A program made the translations under genes and the position numbers. Under the pieces are notes generated by a model. It saw nothing but the letters and a program-made list of their open reading frames with translations. It had not been told where the DNA came from and did not search any database. 64,000 bases of DNA, from NCBI RefSeq assembly GCF_028368995.1, contig NZ_JAQNDL010000001.1, positions 2,940,001 through 3,004,000 of the forward strand. Direction: 5' to 3'. Below are positions 31,329-40,910 of the stretch, piece by piece; position 1 is the stretch's first letter, and each line of letters begins with the position of its first letter. Source of the DNA: Nannocystis bainbridge. Its GTDB lineage: Bacteria; Myxococcota_A; Polyangia; Nannocystales; Nannocystaceae.

Positions 31329-32600
31329 TCAGAACATGTCGCGCATCCAGCCGACGAAGCGCTTGCCGATGCCCGGGCGGCGCTCGCCGCGGGGCTGATG
31401 GATCTCATTGACCGCCGCCATCGGCTGGTGGGCCGCGCCGTACAGCACCAGGCCGACGCCGGTCGAGAACTTCGGGTCCTGGATCACCTGGGCGAACCCG
31501 CCCTCGGTGAGCGACGGCTGGCCGCGGCCGAAGCTGGCCCCGTGGACCGGCATCCCGCGGCGGACCGGCATCTGGAACACGTCCTCGACGATCTCCGTCA
31601 TGCCCTCCATCTGCGACCCGCCGCCGGTGAGGACGATGCCCGAGCCGGCCATCTCCATCATCCCGGACTTCAGCAGCTCCTCCTGCGCCATCAGCAGGAT
31701 CTCCTCGACGCGCGGCTCGATCACCTCGCCGAGGAAGCGGCGGGGGAACGCCCGCGGCGGGCGCGGACCGACGCCCGCCACCTCGACCACCGCGTCGCCC
31801 TCGATCATGCTGACGAGCGCGCAGCCGTGGCGGCGCTTGATCGCCTCGGCCTCGGCCACGCTGGTGTGCAGCCCGTGGGCCACGTCCTGGGTGATGCGGT
31901 GGCCGCCCATGACGATGACCGAGGTGAACACGTTGGTGCCCTCGGAGTAGATCGTCAGGTCGGTGGTGCCGCCGCCGATGTCGATGAGCACCACGCCGAG
32001 CTCGCGCTCGTCCTCGTGGAGCACGCTGATCGCCGAGGCCAGCGGCTGCAGCACGACCTCGACGACGTCGAGGCCGGCGCGGTTGCAGCACTTGATGATG
32101 TTCTGGACGCTGGTGGTCGCGGCGGTGATGACGTGGGCGCGGGCCTCCATGCGCACGCCGCTCATGCCGATCGGGTCCTTGATCTGGCCCTGGCCGTCGA
32201 TCATGTACTCGAGCGGCAGGGTGTGGATGATCTGGCGGTCGAGCGGGATGTTGACCGCCTTGGCCTGCTCGAGCACCCGCGCGACGTCGGCCTCGGTGAC
32301 CTCGCGGTTGCGCATGCTGACCTGGCCGAGGCTGCTAAAGCCGCGGATGTGACCGCCGGCGATGCCGACGAACACCGACTGGACCTCGACGGCCGCCATC
32401 TGCTCGGCCTCCTGGATCGCCTGGGCGATGCTGTTGGTGGTCGCCTCGATGTTGACCACCACGCCCTGGCGCAGGCCCTCCGACGGACAGGTCCCGACGC
32501 CGATGATGTCGATGCCGCTCTCGGTCACCTCGCCGATGATCGCGGCGACCTTGGTCGTGCCGATGTCGAGTCCGACGATCACTTCTCCGACTTCTGCCAT
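31329..32600 (-). CDS. ftsA: Cell division protein FtsA
   Basis: A 423-residue actin-like ATPase that tethers FtsZ to the membrane. VGLDIGTTKVAAIIGEV (phosphate 1), VLIDIGGGTTDLTIY (phosphate 2) and GIVLTGGGSQMEGM (adenosine loop) are present. The C-terminus, GIGKRFVGWMRDMF, is the expected amphipathic membrane-targeting helix. ATG 32600 gives the family-typical MAEVGEVIVGLDIG. It starts 10 bases after ftsQ. Unusually, ftsZ does not follow it; a convergent DUF202 gene does. Confidence 0.96.
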   Translation of the reverse strand: MAEVGEVIVGLDIGTTKVAAIIGEVTESGIDIIGVGTCPSEGLRQGVVVNIEATTNSIAQAIQEAEQMAAVEVQSVFVGIAGGHIRGFSSLGQVSMRNREVTEADVARVLEQAKAVNIPLDRQIIHTLPLEYMIDGQGQIKDPIGMSGVRMEARAHVITAATTSVQNIIKCCNRAGLDVVEVVLQPLASAISVLHEDERELGVVLIDIGGGTTDLTIYSEGTNVFTSVIVMGGHRITQDVAHGLHTSVAEAEAIKRRHGCALVSMIEGDAVVEVAGVGPRPPRAFPRRFLGEVIEPRVEEILLMAQEELLKSGMMEMAGSGIVLTGGGSQMEGMTEIVEDVFQMPVRRGMPVHGASFGRGQPSLTEGGFAQVIQDPKFSTGVGLVLYGAAHQPMAAVNEIHQPRGERRPGIGKRFVGWMRDMF

Positions 32601-32610
32601 GGCTACGTTC

Positions 32611-33813
32611 CTAGTCGTACTTCGGGATGCCAGAAGCAAATTTGTTGCCGGAGGCGGCCTTCTTCTTCTTCTTGCTCTTGGACTTGGTCGGGCCGCTCGG
32701 CTGATTCGCCGCCGGCGCCTGAGCGGCTGACTCTTGGGTCATGTCCTTCGGGGCAGGCTTGGCGCCGGCGCCGCGGGCCAGCACCGCCGCCTCGGCGGCC
32801 GGGTCGAGGAAGCTGGCGACCACGCGCTCGGGCGTGCCGGGGGTCGCGTCGAGGTCGAGGTGGACCACCGCCAGCTGCTCGGCCCGCTCGCCGAGCGCCG
32901 CGCGCAGGGCGTCGAAGCGGGCCAGCTTGCCGGCGACGTCGCCGCGGCCGAGCCGCAGCGCCGCGCCGGTCTTGGCGGTGTAGAGCGCGACCGCCCCGCC
33001 CTCGTCGACGTGGACCTCCGACAGCCGCGGCCGCGGTGTCTCCTGGTAGGTCGTCAACGCCGCCAGCCCGCGGCGGATCGCCGTCTGCGCCCGCGCGTCA
33101 CCGGCCACCAGCTGCTCGCGGTCGACCCCGGTGATCACCGGCAGCTCGCCGCGCTCGCCGTCCTCGAGCCGCTTGAACGGCACCCCGTCGCGGTCGATCA
33201 GGTAGAAATAGCCCGACAGCAGCGCCGCCGCGGCCTCGTGTTCCTCGACCTCGACGATCAGCGTGTCGGGCAGCGAGCGCTGGACGCTGGCGCGCTTGAC
33301 CCACGGCTCGGCGGCGATCTTGGCCTGCAGCGCGTCGGTGTCGACGGCCAGGATGTTGGTGCCGGGCTCGAGCCCGAGCAGCGCCTGCAACCTGTCCACC
33401 GGGACATGTGGCGTCGCCTGGTAGACCAGCGACTTGGCCTCGAAGCGGGCCGAGGTGGTCACGTATTGGTAGCTGGTCTGGACCGCCAGCAGCACGCCCC
33501 ACGCCAGGGTCACGGCGATCGCCAGGCGAGCGGCGAGGCTGAGCAGCCGCCGCCCGCGCGCGCCGACCCGCGGCACCGCGGCGACCATCGACCGCAGGCC
33601 CATGCGCGGCACGTGCACCGCCGGCTTGGCCCCGGCCCGCGGCGCGTCGACGCGGCGATTGACCCGCTGCCCCGCCCGGCTGGTCGTCACCGCCGGCTTG
33701 CGCGCGACCGGAGCCGCCGCTGGCACGGGCCGCGGCCGCGCCTGCTGGACCCGCCGGTTCTGCTTGCGCGCCGTCGCGGCGTTCGCGCGAGGGTTGTTTT
33801 GGAAGAGACCCAT
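32611..33813 (-). CDS. ftsQ: Cell division protein FtsQ
   Basis: A 400-residue division protein. A basic, Pro-rich cytoplasmic part (1-90) leads into one membrane segment (LAARLAIAVTLAWGVLLAV). A POTRA domain follows (ARFEAKSLVYQ, then GLEPGTNILAVDTDALQAKI, WVKRASVQRSLPDTLIVEVEE), then the FtsQ beta domain. The tail is Lys-rich (KSKSKKKKKAASGNK). ATG 33813 (MGLFQNNPRANA) is preferred; an ATG at 33852 would add 13 residues. It carries one hairpin element at 33393-33406 in its coding sequence. Confidence 0.9.
   Translation of the reverse strand: MGLFQNNPRANAATARKQNRRVQQARPRPVPAAAPVARKPAVTTSRAGQRVNRRVDAPRAGAKPAVHVPRMGLRSMVAAVPRVGARGRRLLSLAARLAIAVTLAWGVLLAVQTSYQYVTTSARFEAKSLVYQATPHVPVDRLQALLGLEPGTNILAVDTDALQAKIAAEPWVKRASVQRSLPDTLIVEVEEHEAAAALLSGYFYLIDRDGVPFKRLEDGERGELPVITGVDREQLVAGDARAQTAIRRGLAALTTYQETPRPRLSEVHVDEGGAVALYTAKTGAALRLGRGDVAGKLARFDALRAALGERAEQLAVVHLDLDATPGTPERVVASFLDPAAEAAVLARGAGAKPAPKDMTQESAAQAPAANQPSGPTKSKSKKKKKAASGNKFASGIPKYD
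33393..33406. repeat. TGTCC-ACCG-GGACA element inside ftsQ
   Basis: A copy of the short hairpin family within the ftsQ coding region. It lies just before the segment encoding the POTRA-region residues VPVDRL. Confidence 0.7.
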
Positions 33814-33984
33814 GGCGAAGAGAGCGAGCCTGGCGACTATCAGGCGCTCCATGTGTGGGCAAGAAATCGGCGCCGTGTGGGACTGAACATCCGCGCAAGC
33901 GCGCGCCCAGGCCGCCTCGCGCGCGCGCACCCGCGCGAGCCACGACCTGGCGCGAAGGACAGGTTGATGCCCGCGCACAGGACA

Positions 33985-33998
33985 TGTCCCTTCGGACA
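33985..33998. repeat. TGTCC-CTTC-GGACA element
   Basis: A copy of the hairpin family in the 284-base gap between the ftsQ start and the small lipoprotein gene. The gap shows no gene. The upstream control region of ftsQ should lie here. Confidence 0.7.
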
Positions 33999-34097
33999 GG
34001 CAAGGCCTCAGCGCACTCGACCATTCACGCCCGCGATGACGCGTGCCCGAATCTCGTGACCGGACATCGTCACGCCTCGACGGCGTCGCGTCGCGAC

Positions 34098-34478
34098 TCA
34101 GAACGACTGCGGCGCCTGAGCGCCGCTCGGCGGGCGGCGGAGCACGCCGTACACCGTGCCCGAGCCGGTGCTGATCGCGGCCTGGTTCGTCGCCGAGGTC
34201 ATCACGGCGACCGCCTCGCCGCCCATCTTGCAGGCGCGGGGCCGGACGATCTGGCGGAACTTCTCGTCCATCGGGTCCATCGTCCCGACCTTGCCGATCG
34301 TCACATAACCGAGGATCTCCCACTCGCCGCCTGGCCGCATCTTCTGCATATCGGCCTGGACGAACTCGAGCGGACAATTCGCGTCGTGCGGCGGCGCAAA
34401 GATCATTCGTGTCTCGGAGATTTGGGAGCACGATACCGTGGCTGCAGCAAGAAGGATCGGGATCAAAGATCTACGCAT
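34098..34478 (-). CDS. Small lipoprotein of unknown function
   Basis: A 126-residue protein with signal MRRSLIPILLAAATVSC, a good lipobox ending in Cys17. The mature part contains CPLEFVQADMQKMRPGGEW, VTIGKVGTMD and CKMGGEAVAVMT. The last looks like the heavy-metal or YbjQ-type small beta/alpha fold often found in such lipoproteins, but the match is loose. It lies between the PhyH gene and ftsQ on the same strand, 109 bases after the former. Confidence 0.7.
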   Translation of the reverse strand: MRRSLIPILLAAATVSCSQISETRMIFAPPHDANCPLEFVQADMQKMRPGGEWEILGYVTIGKVGTMDPMDEKFRQIVRPRACKMGGEAVAVMTSATNQAAISTGSGTVYGVLRRPPSGAQAPQSF

Positions 34479-34587
34479 CGCGGCCGAGGTTACAGAGCCC
34501 CGCGCAGTGATGTCAATGAACGCCGGGCCCACGCGACGCTCGGCGGTCCTTCGGCTTCCCGCAGGGGCAACTCCGCGGCCCTCCGCG

Positions 34588-35427
34588 TCACAGCGGGAAA
34601 TCACCGAGCGTCGGCCGCTGCAACCAGTTGCGCTCGGGCCAGCCCGCGCCCTGCTCCGCCGCGTGCATCGTGAACGCCATGCGCGAGGTCGCCGAGTGGT
34701 TGTGCGAGCTGCGATGCGGCAGGTGATCGTCGAACACCACCACGGTACCCGCCGGCACCTCGAGCGCGACCGCCTCGTCGTCGGTCGGCCACGGCGACGG
34801 ATCGAGCGTGCGCAGGGTGCCGACGCGGGCGCGCCAGTCGACCTCGTAGCGCTCGCGCAGCGGCGAGCGGTGGCCGCCGGGCTGGACGTAAAGGCAGCCG
34901 TTGTCGCGCCGCGCGTCCTCCAGCGCGATCCACAGGCCGGTGACACAAGCTGGCTCGCTGATCAGGTACGTCGCGTCCTGATGCCAGCGGACCTCGCCGC
35001 CGATGCGCGGCTGTTTGAAGATCAGCATCGTCTGCCACAGCACCGGCGCGACGTGGCCGACGTCGCGCAGGAGCGCGGCGAACTGCGGCAGGCGGCAGAA
35101 CGCGGCGAACGCCGGCACCCGGTCGTGCAGCGCGTGGCCGATCTTGTTGACCGCCAGCCGCGGCGGGTAGCGCAGCTGGCCGCTGGCGTCGAGCGCGTCG
35201 GCCTCGAGGAAGCAGTGCACGCCCTCGGCCGAGGCGAAGAAGGCGTCGTCGCGGCCGGCGTCGCGATCCTTGGTGGTGAACACGGTGCGCTCGGCCGCGG
35301 GGTCGAAGCGATCGACGATCGCCAGCGCGGCCTCGCGGATCGACGCGAGGTCGGCGCTCTCGATCAGACGCGGCAGCACCAGGTAACCACGCGCTTCGAA
35401 CTCGTCGATCTGCTCGGGGCTCAGCAT
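34588..35427 (-). CDS. Phytanoyl-CoA dioxygenase family (PhyH) oxygenase
   Basis: A 279-residue Fe(II)/2-oxoglutarate dioxygenase. The start LSPEQIDEFEARGYLVLPRL is typical of PhyH. The metal facial triad is visible as HQD in RWHQDATYL plus the distal His in LPHRSSHNHS; the Arg that binds 2-oxoglutarate is likely in SRMAFT. The substrate is unknown: members hydroxylate lipids, ectoine or secondary metabolites. It is followed by the small lipoprotein and preceded by the LysR gene on the same strand, 43 bases upstream. Confidence 0.88.
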   Translation of the reverse strand: MLSPEQIDEFEARGYLVLPRLIESADLASIREAALAIVDRFDPAAERTVFTTKDRDAGRDDAFFASAEGVHCFLEADALDASGQLRYPPRLAVNKIGHALHDRVPAFAAFCRLPQFAALLRDVGHVAPVLWQTMLIFKQPRIGGEVRWHQDATYLISEPACVTGLWIALEDARRDNGCLYVQPGGHRSPLRERYEVDWRARVGTLRTLDPSPWPTDDEAVALEVPAGTVVVFDDHLPHRSSHNHSATSRMAFTMHAAEQGAGWPERNWLQRPTLGDFPL

Positions 35428-35470
35428 CGTCTCAACTCCTGACCCGCCGCGAAGTCATGCCCACGGCATA

Positions 35471-36409
35471 TCATCGGCCCGGCTCCTTGCCCGTAGCGAT
35501 CGTCTTGGCGGCGGCGAAGATCTGCTGGCGCAGCCACAGATGGCCCGGGTCGTCCTGGTGGCGCTCGTGCCACACCTGGCGCACCGTGAAGCCCGGCACC
35601 GCCAGCGGCGGCGCCAGCGTGCGCAGGTCGAGGGCCGGGCCGAGGCGCCGCACCAGCCGCGCCGGCGTCGTCAGCACCAGGTCCGAGCTGGCGACGATCA
35701 GCGGCGCCGCCAGGAAATGCGGCACCACCAGCGCGATCTGCCGCGCGTGGCCGAGCTCGGCCAGCTGCCTGTCGACCGCGCTCTGCGACCCGCCGCGCAC
35801 GCTGACCAGCACGTGGCGCAGCCGCAGGTAAGTCGCCAGGTCGATCGTGCGGCGGACCTCCGGGTGGCCCTTGCGGCACACCAGCACCATCTCCTCCGAG
35901 AACAGCGCCTGCTGCTGCAAGCCCGGGCTGGCCTCGAACACCACGCCGACGCCGACGGTGACCGCCCCGTTCTCGAGCGACGCCGCGAGGTCGCTGAGCT
36001 CGAGCGGGCGGACGCGCAGCTGCACCCCCGGCGCCGCCGCCGACACGCGGGCCAGCAGCGGCGGCAGCAGCACCGCCTCGATGTAGTCGGTGCTGGCGAG
36101 CACGAACTCGCGGCGGCTGGTGCCCGGGTCGAAGCGGGCCGGCCCGCTCAGCAGCGCGCCGACGTCGCGCAGGGCGGCCCGCAGCGGGACCAGCAGCTGT
36201 TCACCGCGGGCAGTCGGGATCATCCCGCCGCGGGTGCGGACCAGCAGCTCGTCGCCGAAGGTCGCGCGCAGGCGCGCCAGAGCGTGACTCGTGGCGGAGG
36301 CGGTGAGCCCCAGCCGCGCGCCCGCCCGCGTCACGCTGCGCTCGCTGAGCAGGGCCTCGAGCGCGACCAGCAGGTTGAGGTCCACGCCCTGTAGTTGCAC
36401 GCCATGCAT
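35471..36409 (-). CDS. LysR-family transcriptional regulator
   Basis: A 312-residue regulator. The N-terminal winged helix (DLNLLVALEALLSERSVTRA, ASATSHALARLRATFGDELL) is followed by the periplasmic-binding-like effector domain (REFVLASTDYIEAVLLPPLL). It resembles the NodD/NahR-like subgroup. It is divergent from the SDR at 36478 with 68 bases between, the usual arrangement for a LysR gene and its target. ATG 36409 gives MHGVQLQG; a TTG at 36439 would add ten residues, and neither has a well-placed ribosome-binding site. Confidence 0.88.
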   Translation of the reverse strand: MHGVQLQGVDLNLLVALEALLSERSVTRAGARLGLTASATSHALARLRATFGDELLVRTRGGMIPTARGEQLLVPLRAALRDVGALLSGPARFDPGTSRREFVLASTDYIEAVLLPPLLARVSAAAPGVQLRVRPLELSDLAASLENGAVTVGVGVVFEASPGLQQQALFSEEMVLVCRKGHPEVRRTIDLATYLRLRHVLVSVRGGSQSAVDRQLAELGHARQIALVVPHFLAAPLIVASSDLVLTTPARLVRRLGPALDLRTLAPPLAVPGFTVRQVWHERHQDDPGHLWLRQQIFAAAKTIATGKEPGR

Positions 36410-36477
36410 CCTATCATGAAAACGATGCGCTTGCTGCAACTCCGGGCGAGGCGCACGATGTCGGCCGAGGACGAGAC
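36410..36477. promoter_or_regulatory. Divergent control region of lysR-type gene and SDR
   Basis: Only 68 bases separate the starts. An imperfect dyad ATC-N8-GAT at 36413-36426 could be a LysR-type site. The GAGG at about 36466 serves the SDR start at 36478. No promoter consensus is clear. Confidence 0.3.
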
Positions 36478-37206
36478 ATGAGCAAGCGAATCATCCTGAT
36501 CACCGGGGCGAACAAGGGCATCGGCTTGGAGACGGCGCGGCAGCTGGCGCGCGAGGGCCACACCGTGATCGTCGCGGCGCGCGACGGGGCCAAGGCCGAG
36601 GGCGCGGTCGCCGAGCTCGCCCGCGACGGGCTCAAGGCCGAGGCCGTCACGCTCGACGTGACCGACGCGGCGTCGATCGCCCGCGCGGCCGAGCAGGTCG
36701 GGAGCCGCCACGGCAAGCTCGACACGCTGATCAACAACGCCGGCGTCGTCAACGAGCCGTGGGGCACCACCACCAGCCAGACCACGCTCGCGCAGTGGCG
36801 CGACACCTTCGAGGCCAACGTGTTCGGCCTGGTCGCGGTGACGCAGGCGTTCCTGCCGCTGGTCCGCAAGAGCGAGGCCGGCCGGATCGTCAACGTCAGC
36901 AGCATCCTCGGCTCGCTGACCCTCCACGCCGAGCCGTCGTCGCCGATCTACGACATGAAGTCGGTGGCCTACGACTCCTCGAAGTCGGCCGTCAACCAGT
37001 ACACGATCCACCTGGCCCACGAGCTGCGCGACACCACCATCAAGGTCAACTCGGCCCACCCCGGGTGGGTCAAGACCGACCTCGGCGGGGAGCAGGCGCC
37101 GATGGAGGTCGAGGACGGCGCGAAGACCAGCGTGTGGCTGGCGACCCTGCCGGCCGACGGCCCGACCGGCGGCTTCTTCCACATGCACGACCGGCTGCCC
37201 TGGTAG
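36478..37206 (+). CDS. Short-chain dehydrogenase, carbonyl-reductase-like
   Basis: A 242-residue SDR. TGANKGIGLETARQLAREG is the NADP-binding motif of the carbonyl reductase subgroup; AARDG after the second strand favours NADPH. NNAG, NVSS and YDSSKSAVN (catalytic Tyr/Lys) are present, then HPGWVKTDLGG. The C-terminus ends GGFFHMHDRLPW. Divergence from the LysR gene suggests regulation by it. Substrate unknown. Confidence 0.92.
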   Translation: MSKRIILITGANKGIGLETARQLAREGHTVIVAARDGAKAEGAVAELARDGLKAEAVTLDVTDAASIARAAEQVGSRHGKLDTLINNAGVVNEPWGTTTSQTTLAQWRDTFEANVFGLVAVTQAFLPLVRKSEAGRIVNVSSILGSLTLHAEPSSPIYDMKSVAYDSSKSAVNQYTIHLAHELRDTTIKVNSAHPGWVKTDLGGEQAPMEVEDGAKTSVWLATLPADGPTGGFFHMHDRLPW

Positions 37207-37227
37207 GCTGGCTATCGGGACATGCTT

Positions 37228-37259
37228 GAAGGGACATGCCCAGGCGGGCATGTCCCTTC
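37228..37259. terminator. 14-base-pair hairpin of the GGACATG family
   Basis: GAAGGGACATGCCC pairs with GGGCATGTCCCTTC around loop AGGC, 21 bases after the SDR stop. A further GGACATGC half lies just before it. Position suggests a terminator for the SDR. Confidence 0.6.
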
Positions 37260-37465
37260 GGCAATTCCTGGACGGATGCTTGTGCGTGCTGCCGACCAGG
37301 GTCGCGAGCGCGATCCCGCTCGGCCGCGGTGAATGCGGTTTATCGCGAGGCGCGATAATTTTCTCGTGCTCCTCGGATCACGGGCCCTCGTCGAGGCACA
37401 CAACCTACGTGACCCACCGCCCCGCCGAGCCTGACCGCGCTCCATCCACGTCGCTCTCCTCGGTG

Positions 37466-40400
37466 ATGCGCGCGGCTCGGGACCGACTGCTCGACCGGCT
37501 CGACGCGCTCCCGCATGCCGCGGACGAGCCGGCTCCGGCAGCGTGGCAGGAGCACGAGGAACGCTACCAGTTCGGCGCGCCGTTCGCGGCCGGCGGGCTT
37601 GGCGTAATCCGCAGGGCTTACGATCGGCGACTCCGACGCGTCGTCGCTGTGAAAGAGCTGCGCAGCGGCGATCCCGCGGCCGCGCGTCGGTTCGAGCTCG
37701 AGGCAGCGATCACCGCCCGCCTCGAGCACCCGGCGATCGTACCGCTCTACGACGTCGGCCGGTCGGCCGACGGCGAGCCCTACTACTGCATGAAGCTGGT
37801 CGACGGTGATTCGCTTGAGCAGTTGCTCGGCGAACAGACGACGCTGGCCGGTCGTCTCGTGCTGCTCGAGCACCTGCTCACGGTCGCCGACGCGATCGCC
37901 TACGCGCACGACCACGGGGTGATTCACCGCGATCTCAAGCCTTCCAATATCCTGGTAGGAGCGCATGGTGAGACGGTGGTGATCGACTGGGGGCTGGCCA
38001 AGGATACCCGCGGCGAGGTGTCAGCCGAGCTCGTCGCCTCGCAGCAGACCGAAGCGCCGGAGGACGCCACGCTGACCGACGCTGGCACCATCGTCGGCAC
38101 GCCTCGTTACATGCCGCCGGAGCAGGCCCGCGGCGAGAAGGTCGACGCCCGCAGCGACGTGTTCTCGCTCGGAGCGGTGCTTTTCCACCTGCTCGTCGGT
38201 CGCCCGCCCTTCGCCGGACTCGAGCGGCAAGCGGTGCTGCACCGCCTGGCCGACGACGCGCTCGAAGACCCCCGCCCGCTCGCCGCCGCCGCGCCGCTCG
38301 AGCTGTTGGCGGTCGTACAAAAGGCCATGTCTCCGCGGCCAGGCGACCGCTACCCGGGGGCGCAGGCGTTCGCGGCCGACCTCCGCCGCTTTCTCACCGG
38401 TCGGTTGGTCGACGCGCACCATTACCGGACCGACGAATTGCTGCGCCTGTGGCTGCGTCGCCATAGCGGCGCGGCGACGGTGGCCGCCCTGGCGCTGATC
38501 ACCCTGGCCGCGACGACGCTGATGTACTTACGAGCGGTCGGCGAGCAGCGTGACCGGGCCGAACTGGCGCGCGCGGAGTCCGAACGTCGAGCCACCGGCG
38601 CCGCACTCGCGCAGGCCCGCGCGGCGCTCGGCGAAGATCTGGTGGAGTCGCTCGCGCTGCTGCGACCCCTCGACCTGGCCGCGCCGGCCGACCTCCGCAG
38701 CGCGCGTCTGATCGCCCTTGCCGCCGCGGCGCGAGGCGCTCCCGATCGCGTGCTGCGCGGGCACGTGCGATCGGTCGGGCACCTGGCCGCGCTCGCAGAC
38801 GGCGGGCTGGTCAGCATCGACGGCGGCGGGGCGGTATGGCGATGGAACTTCGGGACAGGTTCCGGAAGACAGATCGTCGACCTCGCTTCGCACTCGGGGA
38901 CCGTGATCGCAGCCGCCGAGGCGCCGGTGTGGGCGGCGCTGGCCGACGAGCGTGCGCTGGTGTTTCGCGGTGACGAGCCGCCGGAGCCGATCGAGCTCGC
39001 GCCGCTCGGGCAGATCAACTTCTCGAACCGGACGCACCGTTGGGAGCTTTCGCGCGGCGGCGAGACGCTGGCGGCCCTGCAGACCATCAACCGCGTCGAG
39101 GGGCGAGAGTTCGCGTCGGCATATCTGTGGGACCTGCGGCAGCAGCCCGCGCGTCGGGTCGAGCCGGCGCTCGCGGGCGTGTACGACGTGGTGATGAGCC
39201 CCGACGGGCAGACTCTAGCGCTCTTTGACCTCCTGCACGGTTCGCTGCTCCAGCGCGACGGTGCCACCACGCTGCTGCCCGAGCTCGGCGGCTGGCGGCG
39301 GTTCTCGCCGAAAGGCGACCTCCTGGTCGGCAGCAGCGGCTCGCTCGACCTCGCCTCCGGAACGCGCCGGGAGCACGAGGGCAGGCTGCTCGCGGTCACG
39401 CCTGACGACCGCGCCCTCGTGTTGCGGCCGTCCGGACGGACATGGGCCTCGCCGGAGGATCAGCGGCTCGCCCTGATCGACCTGCGGACCGGCACCGAAG
39501 TTTGGGAGACCGACTTGCAACCATCGCGCGAGCTCCGTGGTTCGCTGTGGGAACAGGGTGGCGGTCTCGTGACCACCCCGCGCGGTGATCGCTTCGCGCT
39601 GCGGTACCAACACAACTGGATCCTGGGGTCGATGACGACCGGCAAGGTGCTGCGGATCCTCGAGGTCGGCGACGCCACGCGCGCGACGTTCCTCGCCGAC
39701 GGCAGCTTCGTCGCGGTCCACCATCACGACTTGTGGCTGTGGGATCCCGAGCCATTGTCTGGACCGATAGGCAGCACGTGGATCGCCGCCGCGCCCGATG
39801 GTCAGCACATATTGGTGACAGCGAGGGACGACGAACCCCTGCACGTCCTCGCTCGCGCCGACGCGAGCACCCGACCGCTCGGTTGCCCGGTCGACCCCGA
39901 GGCATGGAAGCGCCGCGCCTGGTTGACTGCCGTCGTGCTCGATGAGCGCGGACGCGTGCTGGCGCGGACCGCCGAGGGCGGGGCGTGCCTGCAGGACGAG
40001 ACTGGCGCCACGCGCACCCTCGCGGTCGACGGCACGATCACGACGGTCGCTCTGTCGCGGCGCAGCGAAAGTTTCGCCGTCGGGCTCGAGGATGGGCGCG
40101 TCCTCCTCTACGGCCGTGCCGACGCCCCGCTGTCGCAATGGCAGCTCGTGGGGCCGCTGGAGCGGCTGTGGGCGCTGACGGGCGGCGCGGACCTCATCGC
40201 TGCGACCCGCGAGGGCCAGGTGTTCGCGCTGCGTTCAGGGCTGGCCGCGCCGCTGTCGCTGGGCACCCTGCGCGAGCCGCAGGAAGTCAGTGCGATCGCC
40301 GTCGCGTCGCACCCGACCAGCGCGACCGCGGTGCTCGGGCTACCGCGCGCCGATCGACTGCTGTTCTACGCCGGCGGCGAGATCACGTCCCGCCCGGCCG

Positions 40401-40822
40401 TCCTTCTGAAGCCGAACCTCGCGTACAGCCCGAGCGGCGCCCGGGCGGCGATCACCCTGGCCGACCGCCGCCTGCTGGTCGTGACCGGCGCGGACGATCC
40501 GGGCCGCGAGATCGCCCTGCCGGAAGGTCACGACATCGACCCGTGGCCGGCGAGGCTCTCCGGGACTCGCGCGCTGCAATTCGTCGACGAGGACACGATC
40601 GAGGCGTTCAGCGACTCGTCGTGGCGGGTCCGGGTCGACCTCGAGCTCGGCGAGGCCTTCGTGATCGAGCACGAGACCTCGCTCGGCTCGCTCGGCCTCG
40701 GGCTGCGAGCGCCCGATGCTGCCGAGCTGTTGCGCGAGCTAGGTGCCCGTTATGAAGTGATCGACCCTGTCCCGAGGGACAGGCTTGAATTCGCGGCGTG
40801 GCTCGCCGCGCGTACCCGCTGA
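37466..40822 (+). CDS. Membrane-anchored Ser/Thr protein kinase with propeller-like sensor
   Basis: An 1118-residue Hanks-type kinase. The kinase domain (35-312) has the Gly loop AAGGLGV, Lys63 in VAVKEL, HRDLKPSN with Asp156, DWG (174-176) in place of DFG, and the activation-segment end GTPRYMPPEQ. One membrane segment (336-355) follows, then a coiled region. From about 390 onward comes a roughly 730-residue extracytoplasmic part made of propeller-like repeats (for example GHVRSVGHLAALADGGLVSI). ATG 37466 is chosen because upstream in-frame sequence is not protein-like. A hairpin element lies in its last codons (40766). Substrates are unknown; the adjacent lipoprotein gene may be functionally linked. 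Confidence 0.92.
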   Translation: MRAARDRLLDRLDALPHAADEPAPAAWQEHEERYQFGAPFAAGGLGVIRRAYDRRLRRVVAVKELRSGDPAAARRFELEAAITARLEHPAIVPLYDVGRSADGEPYYCMKLVDGDSLEQLLGEQTTLAGRLVLLEHLLTVADAIAYAHDHGVIHRDLKPSNILVGAHGETVVIDWGLAKDTRGEVSAELVASQQTEAPEDATLTDAGTIVGTPRYMPPEQARGEKVDARSDVFSLGAVLFHLLVGRPPFAGLERQAVLHRLADDALEDPRPLAAAAPLELLAVVQKAMSPRPGDRYPGAQAFAADLRRFLTGRLVDAHHYRTDELLRLWLRRHSGAATVAALALITLAATTLMYLRAVGEQRDRAELARAESERRATGAALAQARAALGEDLVESLALLRPLDLAAPADLRSARLIALAAAARGAPDRVLRGHVRSVGHLAALADGGLVSIDGGGAVWRWNFGTGSGRQIVDLASHSGTVIAAAEAPVWAALADERALVFRGDEPPEPIELAPLGQINFSNRTHRWELSRGGETLAALQTINRVEGREFASAYLWDLRQQPARRVEPALAGVYDVVMSPDGQTLALFDLLHGSLLQRDGATTLLPELGGWRRFSPKGDLLVGSSGSLDLASGTRREHEGRLLAVTPDDRALVLRPSGRTWASPEDQRLALIDLRTGTEVWETDLQPSRELRGSLWEQGGGLVTTPRGDRFALRYQHNWILGSMTTGKVLRILEVGDATRATFLADGSFVAVHHHDLWLWDPEPLSGPIGSTWIAAAPDGQHILVTARDDEPLHVLARADASTRPLGCPVDPEAWKRRAWLTAVVLDERGRVLARTAEGGACLQDETGATRTLAVDGTITTVALSRRSESFAVGLEDGRVLLYGRADAPLSQWQLVGPLERLWALTGGADLIAATREGQVFALRSGLAAPLSLGTLREPQEVSAIAVASHPTSATAVLGLPRADRLLFYAGGEITSRPAVLLKPNLAYSPSGARAAITLADRRLLVVTGADDPGREIALPEGHDIDPWPARLSGTRALQFVDEDTIEAFSDSSWRVRVDLELGEAFVIEHETSLGSLGLGLRAPDAAELLRELGARYEVIDPVPRDRLEFAAWLAARTR
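40766..40783. repeat. CCTGTCCC-GA-GGGACAGG element inside the kinase gene
   Basis: An eight-base-pair stem of the hairpin family lies 40 bases before the kinase stop codon and is translated as part of DPVPRDRLEF. It could act as an intragenic terminator or RNA-stability element ahead of the next gene. Confidence 0.7.
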
Positions 40823-40910
40823 GATCGAGCTCCTCGACAGCGCACGTGCGACCGCCAAGTCGCGCGCGGGCAGCCGTGGGCCGAGCGAGGATGAAAAGGA
40901 GTTGAATGAC

